Positions 1 through 5,250 of a DNA stretch of 5,423 bases are shown in pieces. The stretch is from NCBI GenBank assembly GCA_036493915.1, contig DASXPA010000045.1:1-5423 (forward strand), written 5' to 3'. Position 1 is the first letter of the stretch, and the number at the start of each line of letters is the position of its first letter. The notes below the pieces were generated by a model, which saw only the letters and a program-made list of their open reading frames with translations, was not told the origin of the DNA and did not search any database. The position numbers and the translations under genes are program-made. The stretch is from Palsa-1392 sp036493915 (GTDB taxonomy: Bacteria; Verrucomicrobiota; Verrucomicrobiia; Chthoniobacterales; UBA10450).

Positions 1-264
1 CTTGTAGGGTTTGCCGTTGAACTTCCCTTCCCATGTCCAGTGGACTGGCTTGCCATCTTTATCGACGCCATCCACCGTCACCTTTGTCATACCGTGTCTG
101 GCAGCGGTGTAGGTGACAGTCTGATTCTTGGTCGCGTCGGCGGTGAGTTTCGATTTCGATTCATTGAGCTTCCAGGTGCCCATCTGGGCACTGGCAGCGA
201 AGGTGGCGGCAGCCGCTGTGAGCCACAGCGCCGCAGCCACGAATACCGTCCGATTGATGTTCAT
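1..264 (-). CDS. Exported small hypothetical protein (3' end beyond the window)
   Basis: The frame opens at an ATG at 264 and stays open to base 1, giving 88 codons; the C-terminus lies outside the window. Residues 1-27 (MNINRTVFVAAALWLTAAAA...) form a typical signal peptide with a probable cleavage site near ASA-Q. The mature part begins MGTWKLNESKSKLTADATKN and continues with a short polar, probably beta-rich stretch (TVTYTAARHGMTKVTVDGVD, then KPVHWTWEGKFNGKPY). This resembles small secreted proteins of Acidobacteria and Verrucomicrobia that begin GTWKLN-x-(S/A)KSK and have no assigned function; the resemblance is recalled, not searched. An in-frame stop at 298-300 and no other start codon support this start, although no clear Shine-Dalgarno precedes it. 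It lies 158 bases after the stop of the peptidoglycan-binding gene and past that gene's terminator, so it probably has its own promoter. I could not identify one. Confidence 0.8.
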   Translation of the reverse strand, partial: MNINRTVFVAAALWLTAAAATFAASAQMGTWKLNESKSKLTADATKNQTVTYTAARHGMTKVTVDGVDKDGKPVHWTWEGKFNGKPYK

Positions 265-369
265 GGCGGCGATTTCGAGCAGGTTTGTCGTTAGGCGTCA
301 ATGGAAATGTTTGGGTCTTGGCTGACGGTTCCGAAAGGAAGGTCCTCCGTTAGTTCCTTCCGCAAAGGA

Positions 370-402
370 AAAAGCCGCCGGCGTCATGCAGCGGCGGCTT
401 TT
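370..402 (-). terminator. Intrinsic terminator of the peptidoglycan-binding protein gene
   Basis: A perfect 11-bp stem (AAAAGCCGCCG at 370-380 pairing with CGGCGGCTTTT at 392-402) closes an 11-base loop. Read on the minus strand it ends in five Ts (369-373) and lies about 20 bases after the stop codon at 423. This is a textbook Rho-independent terminator. The stem also carries four Ts on the plus-strand side, so it could work in both directions, but no plus-strand gene is seen to its left. Confidence 0.88.
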
Positions 403-422
403 CGTTGAGAGAGTGACCTTGT

Positions 423-1349
423 TTAGCTACCCATCCCGAGCGAATCGAGCGTTGGTTCGTCGATCGCGGCGGTGGTGTAAAGCCCGTGCTCAGACTGGTA
501 GGCGGTAAGCGCTTGCTGGGTTAATGGACCGAGCAAACCATCCACTTCCCCCTTGTAATAGCCTTCGTCCTGCAGGGCGGCCTGCACATTGGCAATAACG
601 CGGTCGGGCGGCTCGGCGACGGTGCCGGTATAGATCGGGCCGTCGTAGGTGTAATACGCTTCGGTGGGGCTGTAACCCCAGGCCGGATACCAGTAGCCAC
701 CATTCCAGAAATAGTAGCCGCCGCCGATCAACTCGATGCGGTTGTAATGCGAGTGATACCAGCCCCGATCGTGCCATTCCGGATGGTAGGAGCGGAAGGC
801 GGCGTAGTGCTCGCCCTGCCAATGCTGGCTGCCATTGATGCGGTAGTTTTGGTGGTAGCTGACCGATCGGACCTGCTGCGGCCTCGCTTTAGCATGAAAG
901 TTGGCGTGCTGCGCCTTGATCTTCTGGACGTCCGGTTTTTTTGCGGTGCGGGCATTTGCGCGGTTGGCCGGCTGATTGCCTTGATTCGCCTTGCGCGCAC
1001 TGGTGACCTGAGTGTGCTCATTCGCGCGCTCGTTTTTTGTATGGGTATTGGCGTTCTTTCGAGCCGCGTTGGCCTCGTTGCGGTGTTGTGTTGCGTGCGC
1101 GTTGGCCTTGAGATTGGCGGCGCCGTTCCTTTGTTCAACCCGGGCGTGGGTCGCGGCGGCATGTGGCTCGGCAACCTGTCGCGCCGCGTGCGTGGCCTGT
1201 GCATGGTTTGCCTGCTTTTGAGGGGGCGCTTGTCTCTCCGCCTGCGCTTCCTGGTGTTTCTTCTTAGATTTGGTCTGATCCTGTTGAGCCATCGCGCTCG
1301 CGGCCAGCGCCAGTGAACAGCTAATACATATCGTAATAAACTTTTTCAT
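423..1349 (-). CDS. Secreted protein with Ala/Asn/His/Lys-rich linker and C-terminal peptidoglycan-binding domain
   Basis: The 308-residue product has four parts. Residues 1-21 are a signal peptide (MKKFITICISCSLALAASAMA). Residues 22 to about 155 are low complexity, almost entirely A, N, H, K, R, Q, T and E, strongly basic and probably disordered. Residues 160-245 are rich in Tyr, Trp and His (HWQGEHYAAFRSYHPEWHDR, then GGGYYFWNGGYWYPAWGYSP). Residues 248-308 match a PG_binding_1 domain (VIANVQAALQDEGYYKGEVD, GLLGPLTQQALTAYQ), the three-helix fold that anchors proteins to peptidoglycan. Family knowledge places it in the periplasm or cell wall, with the basic linker perhaps contacting anionic envelope polymers; that last point is inference. 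No catalytic domain is visible, so it is more likely structural or an adaptor than a hydrolase. The ATG at 1349 has a good Shine-Dalgarno (AAGGA, 5-base spacer). The gene ends at a strong terminator and appears monocistronic. Confidence is high for the gene and the binding domain, low for its role. Confidence 0.9.
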   Translation of the reverse strand: MKKFITICISCSLALAASAMAQQDQTKSKKKHQEAQAERQAPPQKQANHAQATHAARQVAEPHAAATHARVEQRNGAANLKANAHATQHRNEANAARKNANTHTKNERANEHTQVTSARKANQGNQPANRANARTAKKPDVQKIKAQHANFHAKARPQQVRSVSYHQNYRINGSQHWQGEHYAAFRSYHPEWHDRGWYHSHYNRIELIGGGYYFWNGGYWYPAWGYSPTEAYYTYDGPIYTGTVAEPPDRVIANVQAALQDEGYYKGEVDGLLGPLTQQALTAYQSEHGLYTTAAIDEPTLDSLGMGS

Positions 1350-1354
1350 CTTAT

Positions 1355-1359
1355 TCCTT
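1355..1359 (-). promoter_or_regulatory. Ribosome binding site of the peptidoglycan-binding protein gene
   Basis: On the minus strand AAGGA lies five bases before the ATG at 1349, inside the A-rich leader TAAAGGAATAAG. It fixes the start and keeps the full signal peptide in the product. Confidence 0.75.
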
Positions 1360-1441
1360 TAGTCGAGTTTGTTTACTTTTTATTCAGGATCCGGAGCGGC
1401 CGGGAGAAATTGCTCGATCGACCCTACCGACGAATCGTAGA

Positions 1442-1461
1442 GGCAGCCGCCTGCGGTTGCC
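1442..1461 (+). promoter_or_regulatory. Possible leader hairpin upstream of the MgtC-family gene
   Basis: GGCAGCCGC (1442-1450) can pair with GCGGTTGCC (1453-1461) through eight Watson-Crick pairs and one G-U pair; opening the innermost pair leaves a CCTG tetraloop. The wobble pair becomes a C-A mismatch on the minus strand, so the structure favours a plus-strand RNA. No T-run follows, so it is not an intrinsic terminator. It ends seven bases before the Shine-Dalgarno at 1468. Any regulatory role is inference. Confidence 0.35.
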
Positions 1462-1467
1462 CCGCGC

Positions 1468-1473
1468 AGAGGA
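1468..1473 (+). promoter_or_regulatory. Strong Shine-Dalgarno before an ATG at 1479, not before the MgtC start
   Basis: AGAGGA is followed by AAAGA and then ATG at 1479, which is near-ideal spacing. This ATG opens a 52-codon frame (1479-1637) that overlaps the start of the MgtC gene out of frame. The MgtC ATG at 1558 itself has only a weak purine run (GAAG, about nine bases upstream). The site could be fortuitous, or could load ribosomes for a leader peptide. Confidence 0.4.
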
Positions 1474-1478
1474 AAAGA

Positions 1479-1637
1479 ATGGAACCGGGCAAAAGCGCGA
1501 AGTGGTTGGCCGACTGGCGACGACCGACGAGGCGGCCGGATTCGAACCGAAGTAGCGATGCCTTTACATCCTTCCTGGCCCGACCTCGCGTTGCGCCTCG
1601 CCCTCACGGTGGTGGCCGGGGCGTTGATCGGGTTTAA
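1479..1637 (+). CDS. Doubtful 52-residue leader ORF overlapping the MgtC gene start
   Basis: The frame reads MEPGKSAKWLADWRRPTRRP and continues Arg/Pro/Ser-rich to a stop at 1635-1637. It has a strong Shine-Dalgarno (AGAGGA, 5-base spacer). The composition is not that of a normal folded protein, and its last 80 bases lie inside the MgtC coding sequence in another frame. It also runs antisense through the tRNA-like fragment, which alone gives the RRPDSNR type of sequence. It may be a regulatory upstream frame or chance. I recognise no family and consider a stable protein unlikely. Confidence 0.15.
   Translation: MEPGKSAKWLADWRRPTRRPDSNRSSDAFTSFLARPRVAPRPHGGGRGVDRV
1528..1550 (-). other. tRNA 3'-end-like fragment (T-arm plus acceptor strand)
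   Basis: On the minus strand this stretch contains GGTTCGAATCC, the canonical tRNA T-loop with its flanking stem bases, directly followed by GGCCGCCTCG. Read as a tRNA, the T-stem (TTCGG with CCGGC) has three Watson-Crick pairs, one G-U pair and one mismatch at its base. The acceptor strand CGCCTCG also finds a perfect 7-base partner, CGAGGCG, at 1594-1600, which would give a 74-base molecule. The intervening bases form neither a D-arm nor a proper anticodon stem, and they encode the N-terminus of the MgtC protein. No CCA follows. I therefore call it a tRNA relic or look-alike, not a functional tRNA. Confidence 0.4.
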
Positions 1638-2244
1638 CCGCGGCGAACATGGCAAGTCGGCAGGGCTGCGCACGAATCTGCTCGTTTGTCTCGCGGCCTC
1701 GATCGCGATGATCCAGGTAAACCTCCTGCTCGGCACCCGCGGCCGCACTTGGGATTCTTTTATGATGGCGGATCCGATGCGATTGCCCCTCGGGATTTTG
1801 TCGGGCGTGGGGTTCATTGGCGGCGGCGCGATTTTGCAGCGTCGAAATCTGGTCGTGGGCGTAACGACGGCGGCGACGCTGTGGTTCGCGACGGTGATGG
1901 GGCTCTGTTTTGGCGGCGGCCAGATCGTGCTCGGACTGGCGGCGCTGATCCTTGGCATGGCGGTTCTCTGGGGGCTGAAATTGATCGAAGACCGCTGGAA
2001 GCAACAACGCCGGGCGGTGCTGGTGGTGGGATGCGATTCGCAGGGCGCGTCTAACGAGGAAATTGTCCGGCAACTGCGTGCGGCCGGGCTGAGGGTGGCG
2101 CTGGAAAGCGTTTTCTATGGAAAGGAGACGGAACTTCGTTTCGCGCTCTCGTGGCGGGCCCGGCGCACGGAGATCGAGCCACCAGCGGTGCTGCGCGAGA
2201 TTGCCAATCTCCCGAGCGTCCGGCGCTTGCAGTGGAAGATTTAG
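1558..2244 (+). CDS. MgtC/SapB family membrane protein
   Basis: The 228-residue product has the family layout. The first helix leads into the signature at 21-48 (GALIGFNRGEHGKSAGLRTN, then LLVCLAAS). The second conserved block is at 80-121 (GILSGVGFIGGGAILQRRNL, then GVTTAATLWFATVMGL), followed by a last helix near 122-141. A soluble C-terminal domain (150-228, RRAVLVVGCD onward) fits the ACT-like regulatory domain of longer members. About five membrane helices are predicted, so it sits in the inner membrane. Characterised MgtC proteins support growth at low Mg2+ and modulate F-type ATP synthase; many environmental homologues have unknown roles, so no gene symbol is given. ATG 1558 is the only start available: the frame is open back to a stop at 1438-1440 with no ATG, GTG or TTG. 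Its ribosome site is weak. A leader hairpin and an overlapping upstream frame precede it. No terminator is evident after the stop. Confidence 0.93.
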   Translation: MPLHPSWPDLALRLALTVVAGALIGFNRGEHGKSAGLRTNLLVCLAASIAMIQVNLLLGTRGRTWDSFMMADPMRLPLGILSGVGFIGGGAILQRRNLVVGVTTAATLWFATVMGLCFGGGQIVLGLAALILGMAVLWGLKLIEDRWKQQRRAVLVVGCDSQGASNEEIVRQLRAAGLRVALESVFYGKETELRFALSWRARRTEIEPPAVLREIANLPSVRRLQWKI

Positions 2245-2417
2245 GCCAGGTCATGTACCTTACGGGAACTGGCAATTGGAGGGATGGGTGCGGTCTCGTC
2301 CTGTTTTGGCCCAGGAATCAAATACCGACGACGGCGGTTATCTCTCCAGTCCCTGATCGTCCATGACACGCATTAGGTCGGGATCGAGCGTTGGAAGTTA
2401 AAGCAGAGGAATCAACG
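2245..2417 (+). other. Gap between the MgtC gene and the 147-residue gene, with a doubtful small ORF
   Basis: This 173-base stretch shows no terminator, strong promoter or clear repeat. A 37-codon frame (2253-2366, MYLTGTGNWRDGCGLVLFWP...) begins nine bases after the MgtC stop. Its only purine motif (CCAGG) is three bases from the ATG, too close for a good ribosome site, so I do not annotate it as a gene. The promoter of the downstream gene, if separate, should lie here. Confidence 0.5.
2405..2410 (+). promoter_or_regulatory. Ribosome binding site that selects the GTG start at 2418
   Basis: AGAGGA with a seven-base spacer precedes GTG at 2418-2420. The frame also contains an upstream TTG at 2391 without a ribosome site, so this motif decides the start. 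Confidence 0.75.
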
Positions 2418-2861
2418 GTGAAGGATCCAGCTGAGATGCCAGTCATTGGCGCCAACCACAAGCGCACGATCTCGATTTCTCTGCACCTCGTCGATCAGCG
2501 GCTCTGTGAATGGGAACAGCGTCTCGAAGGTCACCTCGAAAAGGGAGTGATGTATCAGTTACAAGACGACATAGCTCCCGCGCAAAGAAAGGAGCTGCGC
2601 CGCCGCATCGCAGAGACTCGGGAGCGCCTCGACTCGTTGCGGAAGAAGCTGGGACTTGAGCCGGCGAGGCCGAGCCTGGCGCGGATGATTGTGGGTCAGG
2701 CGACGATCCTCTGGGAAATGTTGGCGGAGTTAAATTCCAGCGGTCTGCGCGGATACGGAACCGTCCCGGCTTCGCTCGCGAAGACTATTGACCCGGCCGG
2801 CGAAGCTTTGGTGGAAGAGCTTTCCGGAATCGTCCGACTCATGTCGCAGGACGAACCGTGA
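2418..2861 (+). CDS. Hypothetical cytosolic helical protein, 147 residues
   Basis: I do not recognise a characterised family. The product starts (G)TG-KDPAEMPVIGANHKRTISI and has no signal peptide or membrane helix. After a short beta-like segment (KRTISISLHLVDQRL), the stretch from about residue 38 to 85 (EWEQRLEGHLEKG, APAQRKELRRRIAETRERLD, SLRKKLGL) is highly charged with heptad-like leucines and is probably a coiled coil or helical hairpin. The C-terminal part (ARMIVGQATILWEMLAELNS, then GLRGYGTVPASLAKTIDPAG) looks helical and ends acidic. The start is taken at GTG 2418 because AGAGGA lies seven bases upstream; TTG 2391 would add nine residues and ATG 2436 would remove six. It follows the MgtC gene in the same direction but 173 bases away, so co-transcription is uncertain. 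It is convergent with the S10 gene, with 23 bases between their stops and no obvious terminator. It resembles uncharacterised proteins I associate with soil Verrucomicrobia and Acidobacteria, which is a weak memory. Confidence 0.8.
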   Translation: MKDPAEMPVIGANHKRTISISLHLVDQRLCEWEQRLEGHLEKGVMYQLQDDIAPAQRKELRRRIAETRERLDSLRKKLGLEPARPSLARMIVGQATILWEMLAELNSSGLRGYGTVPASLAKTIDPAGEALVEELSGIVRLMSQDEP

Positions 2862-2884
2862 GATTCGCAGAAGGCTCCCGATAA

Positions 2885-4579
2885 CTATGGCCGCGCCGCT
2901 GAAGGGACCGCAGCGCTATCAGGAAGGATGGAGTCTTTGAGGAAATTCTCGAAGTCGGATTTGAGTTTTTCCAAGGCAGGCTTGTAGACGTAAACCATGT
3001 GCCCCGCCTCGTAATAGGTGAGGCGAATGTTGTTGCGAATTGTGGGATCGAGTTCCATCGCGTTGACGTTGTACTCGGCGGCAAAATAAGGGGTGGCGAG
3101 ATCATAGCGGCCGCAGCAGACCCATACCTTAAGATAAGGATTACGGCTCATCGCCTTGCGCAAGTCTTCGGCGACGTCGAGGTAGTGATTCTCGGCGTTC
3201 GTCCACGGGCGAACGTTAGTCAGAGTCTCATAGGGCAGTTCGCTTTCGAAGTGCAGTTCGCGCCGGATGTAGTCATTAAAAGCAGCGGTGAAGGGTCCAT
3301 TGACGGCTTCGTAACTCGGATCGAAATCCGGCCGATCCGTTCCCGGCTCGTAACGGATGCCGGTGAAACGGCTGTCGTAGCGACCGATCTGCCGGTTTTG
3401 ATCCATGAGGAGATGGGTGAAAAAGATGCGCGCCGGGACGCGCAGATTGAGCTGGCGAATGTAGTCAGCCGGCAGGCCGATGAAATTGGAAAGCTTGGTC
3501 GCGATCTCCTCCTTGCTTTCGGCGCTGATCTTATCACCCTGGAAGAGGGCGAGGAGGTAATCGTGGGAGGCGAATTGTTCCGCCTGTTTCAAGACATCGT
3601 CGAGCGGCTCCTTTTGCAAGTCCGGTGCGATCTTCTTGTGATACCAGGCAGCAGCCGCGTAAGTCGGCATAAAGAAGGTGTAGGGCAGGTCATTGCCCGG
3701 CGCGAAATCGAGAGTCTCGAAATTGAGCACGCTGGAAACAAGCACGATACCGTTGAGATAAATGCCGTAGCGTTCTTGCAGATAGTCACTCAGGCCCGCT
3801 GCCCGGGTCGTGCCATAGCTTTCGCCGGCGACGAACTTCGGCGACGTCCAGCGCTCAAACTTCGTCGTGTAAAGACGAATGAATTCGCCCACGCTTTCGA
3901 TATCTTCCTTAAAGCCGTGGAATTTCTTCGCGTCGACGTCGTTCTCGGGACGGCTGTAGCCGGTGGAGACGGGGTCGATAAAGACGAGGTCCGTTTTATC
4001 GAGCCAGGAGAAATTGTTATCTTCAATGCGATAGGGCGGCGGGAGTGCTTCACCGCGGTCGGTAAGGACGGCGCGACGTGGCCCGAGTGCGCCCATGTGC
4101 AGCCAGACGGAAGCAGATCCGGGCCCGCCATTAAAGCAATAGGTGACCGGCCGTTTTGCCAGATCACCGGCATCCTCGCGTGTATAGGCGATGAAGAACA
4201 CTTTGGCCAAAGGCTTGGGCTTATCTTTGTCCTTGTCCGATTTCTTCTCCTTCTTTGCGTCATCCTTGTCGTGGTCGTCGCCGCTGGGATCATTTGCCAT
4301 CTCGTCGTCGTCGCTCTTTTTCTTTTCCGGCTTCGGTGAGTAATCCTTCAACACCATATAACCAGCGGTGGCCTTATATTTGATCGGCTTGCCGCCGATC
4401 GTCGCGGTGTGTTCGGTGACGGTGAGTTTGGGTTGTTCTTCTTCCAGGTCTTTCTGAGAGTCCTTCGTGAGGTTGCCGGACTTATCAAGCTTCTTCTCGG
4501 CCTGCGCCGGAACGGCGGAAAAAGAACCCATTGCAAAGACGAGCGTCGCCGCCCACAACCACCGCGATGAAATTTTCAC
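2885..4579 (-). CDS. Exported serine carboxypeptidase-like protein (peptidase family S10)
   Basis: The 564-residue product carries the S10 landmarks in order: the oxyanion-hole motif NGGPGSASVWLHMGALGPRR (150-169), the substrate-site block DLVFIDPVSTGYSRP (197-211), the nucleophile motif GESYG with Ser254, Asp493 in CGRYDLATPY, and His527 in EAGHMVY. The Ser-Asp-His triad is complete, so it should be an active alpha/beta-hydrolase that removes C-terminal residues from peptides; the substrate is unknown. Residues 1-27 are a signal peptide ending AQA, placing it in the periplasm or outside. Residues about 83-122 form an extraordinary Lys/Asp/Glu-rich insert between an N-terminal beta segment and the catalytic domain. 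The start is GTG 4579: an in-frame TAA lies four codons upstream, and the next ATG (codon 17) would destroy the signal peptide. Only a distant AAGG precedes it. It lies 111 bases after the cytochrome gene in the same direction, possibly in its operon. No terminator is evident before the convergent neighbour. Confidence 0.94.
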   Translation of the reverse strand: MKISSRWLWAATLVFAMGSFSAVPAQAEKKLDKSGNLTKDSQKDLEEEQPKLTVTEHTATIGGKPIKYKATAGYMVLKDYSPKPEKKKSDDDEMANDPSGDDHDKDDAKKEKKSDKDKDKPKPLAKVFFIAYTREDAGDLAKRPVTYCFNGGPGSASVWLHMGALGPRRAVLTDRGEALPPPYRIEDNNFSWLDKTDLVFIDPVSTGYSRPENDVDAKKFHGFKEDIESVGEFIRLYTTKFERWTSPKFVAGESYGTTRAAGLSDYLQERYGIYLNGIVLVSSVLNFETLDFAPGNDLPYTFFMPTYAAAAWYHKKIAPDLQKEPLDDVLKQAEQFASHDYLLALFQGDKISAESKEEIATKLSNFIGLPADYIRQLNLRVPARIFFTHLLMDQNRQIGRYDSRFTGIRYEPGTDRPDFDPSYEAVNGPFTAAFNDYIRRELHFESELPYETLTNVRPWTNAENHYLDVAEDLRKAMSRNPYLKVWVCCGRYDLATPYFAAEYNVNAMELDPTIRNNIRLTYYEAGHMVYVYKPALEKLKSDFENFLKDSILPDSAAVPSAARP

Positions 4580-4593
4580 AGGGGCGATTTACG

Positions 4594-4616
4594 CCTTGCG
4601 GAAATCAAACGCAAGG
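4594..4616 (-). promoter_or_regulatory. Hairpin just upstream of the S10 gene start
   Basis: A perfect 7-bp stem (CCTTGCG at 4594-4600 with CGCAAGG at 4610-4616) encloses a 9-base AT-rich loop. It ends 14 bases before the GTG start on the minus strand and contains the only AAGG-like ribosome-site candidate. No T-run follows in the minus direction. It could affect translation initiation or mRNA stability; this is inference. Confidence 0.35.
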
Positions 4617-4655
4617 GCAGAGGGATGCGCGCGATGCCATTTGGCTGCTCGATGG

Positions 4656-4674
4656 GCTCCGAAGTGCACGGAGC
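4656..4674 (-). promoter_or_regulatory. Intercistronic hairpin after the cytochrome c gene
   Basis: A perfect 6-bp GC-rich stem (GCTCCG at 4656-4661 with CGGAGC at 4669-4674) has a 7-base loop, 17 bases past the cytochrome stop codon. The minus-strand RNA has no U-tract after it, so it is a poor intrinsic terminator. It may mark a processing or stability element between the two genes. Confidence 0.35.
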
Positions 4675-4690
4675 GAAAATCAGCAGAAGA

Positions 4691-5209
4691 TTACCTGTTC
4701 GGCGGCGGTTGCTTCAGCGCCTCCTGAACCGGCGTGGGCAACTTGTCGGCACTGTGCAGGAAAAGACTTACCTGCCAGGTTTCCGGGTCGGTGAGCCGGC
4801 CGTCGAAGGAAGGCATTGCGCTGAAGCGGATGCCGTTCTTCACCACCCAGTGAGTCATCCCCACCGGATCGTCGGTCACACCTTTGTGCGGCGGAAGGAG
4901 CTGTGGGATGTGAGGGTAGACTCTCTTCGCCATCCGCGACGGCTTGTCTGGATGACCGTGGCAGCCGGCACAGGTGTCCTGATAGATTTTCGCGCCGGCC
5001 ATCAGGTTTGTCTCGTCGGCCGGAAGGGGAGATTGGTCCTTCGCACTCTTGCCGATCGAGGCCGAGATCGCCTTATTCGCGAGTAATCGCTCCATCGGCA
5101 GAGGCCCGGCCTGGGTCGACATCGGGATTCCGCCGAGACTTACAAAGAGATAGCCGGCGAAGAGCGCCAGGCAGATACCGATCACGACGCCAACGAAAAA
5201 CTTAATCAT
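4691..5209 (-). CDS. Membrane-anchored mono-haem cytochrome c
   Basis: The 172-residue protein starts with an uncleaved membrane anchor or signal (MIKFFVGVVIGICLALFAGY, continuing to about residue 26). A linker of about 45 residues leads to a single class I cytochrome c domain. The haem site is CAGCH at 80-84, with Cys80 and Cys83 for covalent attachment and His84 as axial ligand. The distal ligand is most likely Met132 in RFSAMPSF, the usual position ahead of the C-terminal helix (LTDPETWQVSLFLHSADKLP). The segment GVTDDPVGMTHWVVKNGIRF fits the family. It should carry electrons on the periplasmic face of the inner membrane; its partners cannot be told from this window, and no oxidase or dehydrogenase subunit is present. 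The ATG at 5209 has GGAG nine bases upstream. It follows the Gly/Tyr-rich gene by 41 bases, suggesting co-transcription, and precedes the S10 gene by 111 bases. The end is proline-rich (KQPPPNR). Confidence 0.93.
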   Translation of the reverse strand: MIKFFVGVVIGICLALFAGYLFVSLGGIPMSTQAGPLPMERLLANKAISASIGKSAKDQSPLPADETNLMAGAKIYQDTCAGCHGHPDKPSRMAKRVYPHIPQLLPPHKGVTDDPVGMTHWVVKNGIRFSAMPSFDGRLTDPETWQVSLFLHSADKLPTPVQEALKQPPPNR

Positions 5210-5218
5210 AATGTAATA

Positions 5219-5222
5219 CTCC
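5219..5222 (-). promoter_or_regulatory. Ribosome binding site of the cytochrome c gene
   Basis: On the minus strand GGAG, within GGCGGAG, lies nine bases before the ATG at 5209. It sits inside the 41-base gap after the preceding stop codon, which fits a translated operon member. Confidence 0.6.
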
Positions 5223-5250
5223 GCCGCCGAGACCCTGCGAGCCTCTGGAT

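Larger units (their letters stand above)
1350..1557. other. Divergent intergenic region between the peptidoglycan-binding and MgtC genes
   Basis: These 208 bases separate two divergently transcribed genes, so both promoters should lie here. The part next to the minus-strand gene (1350-1386) is AT-rich; the remainder is GC-rich. I could not find a convincing -35/-10 pair for either gene. The region contains a hairpin at 1442-1461, a strong Shine-Dalgarno before an ATG at 1479, and a tRNA-3'-end-like fragment at 1528-1550, each listed separately. Confidence 0.6.

Noticed and set aside
337..361. A 6-bp inverted repeat, GGAAGG/CCTTCC, upstream of the first gene
   Set aside because: The arms are short and low complexity with a long spacer, so it is not distinguishable from chance.
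747..1316. A 189-codon plus-strand frame antisense to the peptidoglycan-binding protein gene
   Set aside because: It reads as hydrophobic Leu/Val/Arg-rich sequence created by the complement of the Ala/Asn/His-rich linker. There is no good ribosome site, and the minus-strand gene explains the stretch fully.
1527..1600. A complete functional tRNA on the minus strand
   Set aside because: The acceptor and T-arm look right and a GTA triplet sits at the anticodon position, but the D-stem and anticodon stem do not pair, position 8 is not T, a T-stem pair is mismatched, and the 5' half codes for the MgtC N-terminus.
1380..1958. A 192-codon minus-strand frame covering the intergenic region and part of the MgtC gene
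   Set aside because: It is a Pro/Arg/Ser-rich shadow with no domain and no ribosome site. The MgtC protein on the opposite strand has clear family signatures.
2253..2366. A 37-codon small gene directly after the MgtC stop
   Set aside because: Its ribosome-site candidate is only three bases from the ATG, and the translation shows no recognisable small-protein features.
443..2394. A 12-base direct repeat, ATCGAGCGTTGG, near 444 and 2383
   Set aside because: A match of this length is expected by chance about once among all position pairs in a window of this size, and the first copy lies within the conserved end of a coding sequence.
2999..4339. A 446-codon plus-strand open frame antisense to the S10 gene
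   Set aside because: It lies entirely within a gene with a complete catalytic triad and signal peptide. Its translation has no recognisable domain or export signal, and long antisense frames are expected opposite GC-rich coding sequence with biased third positions.
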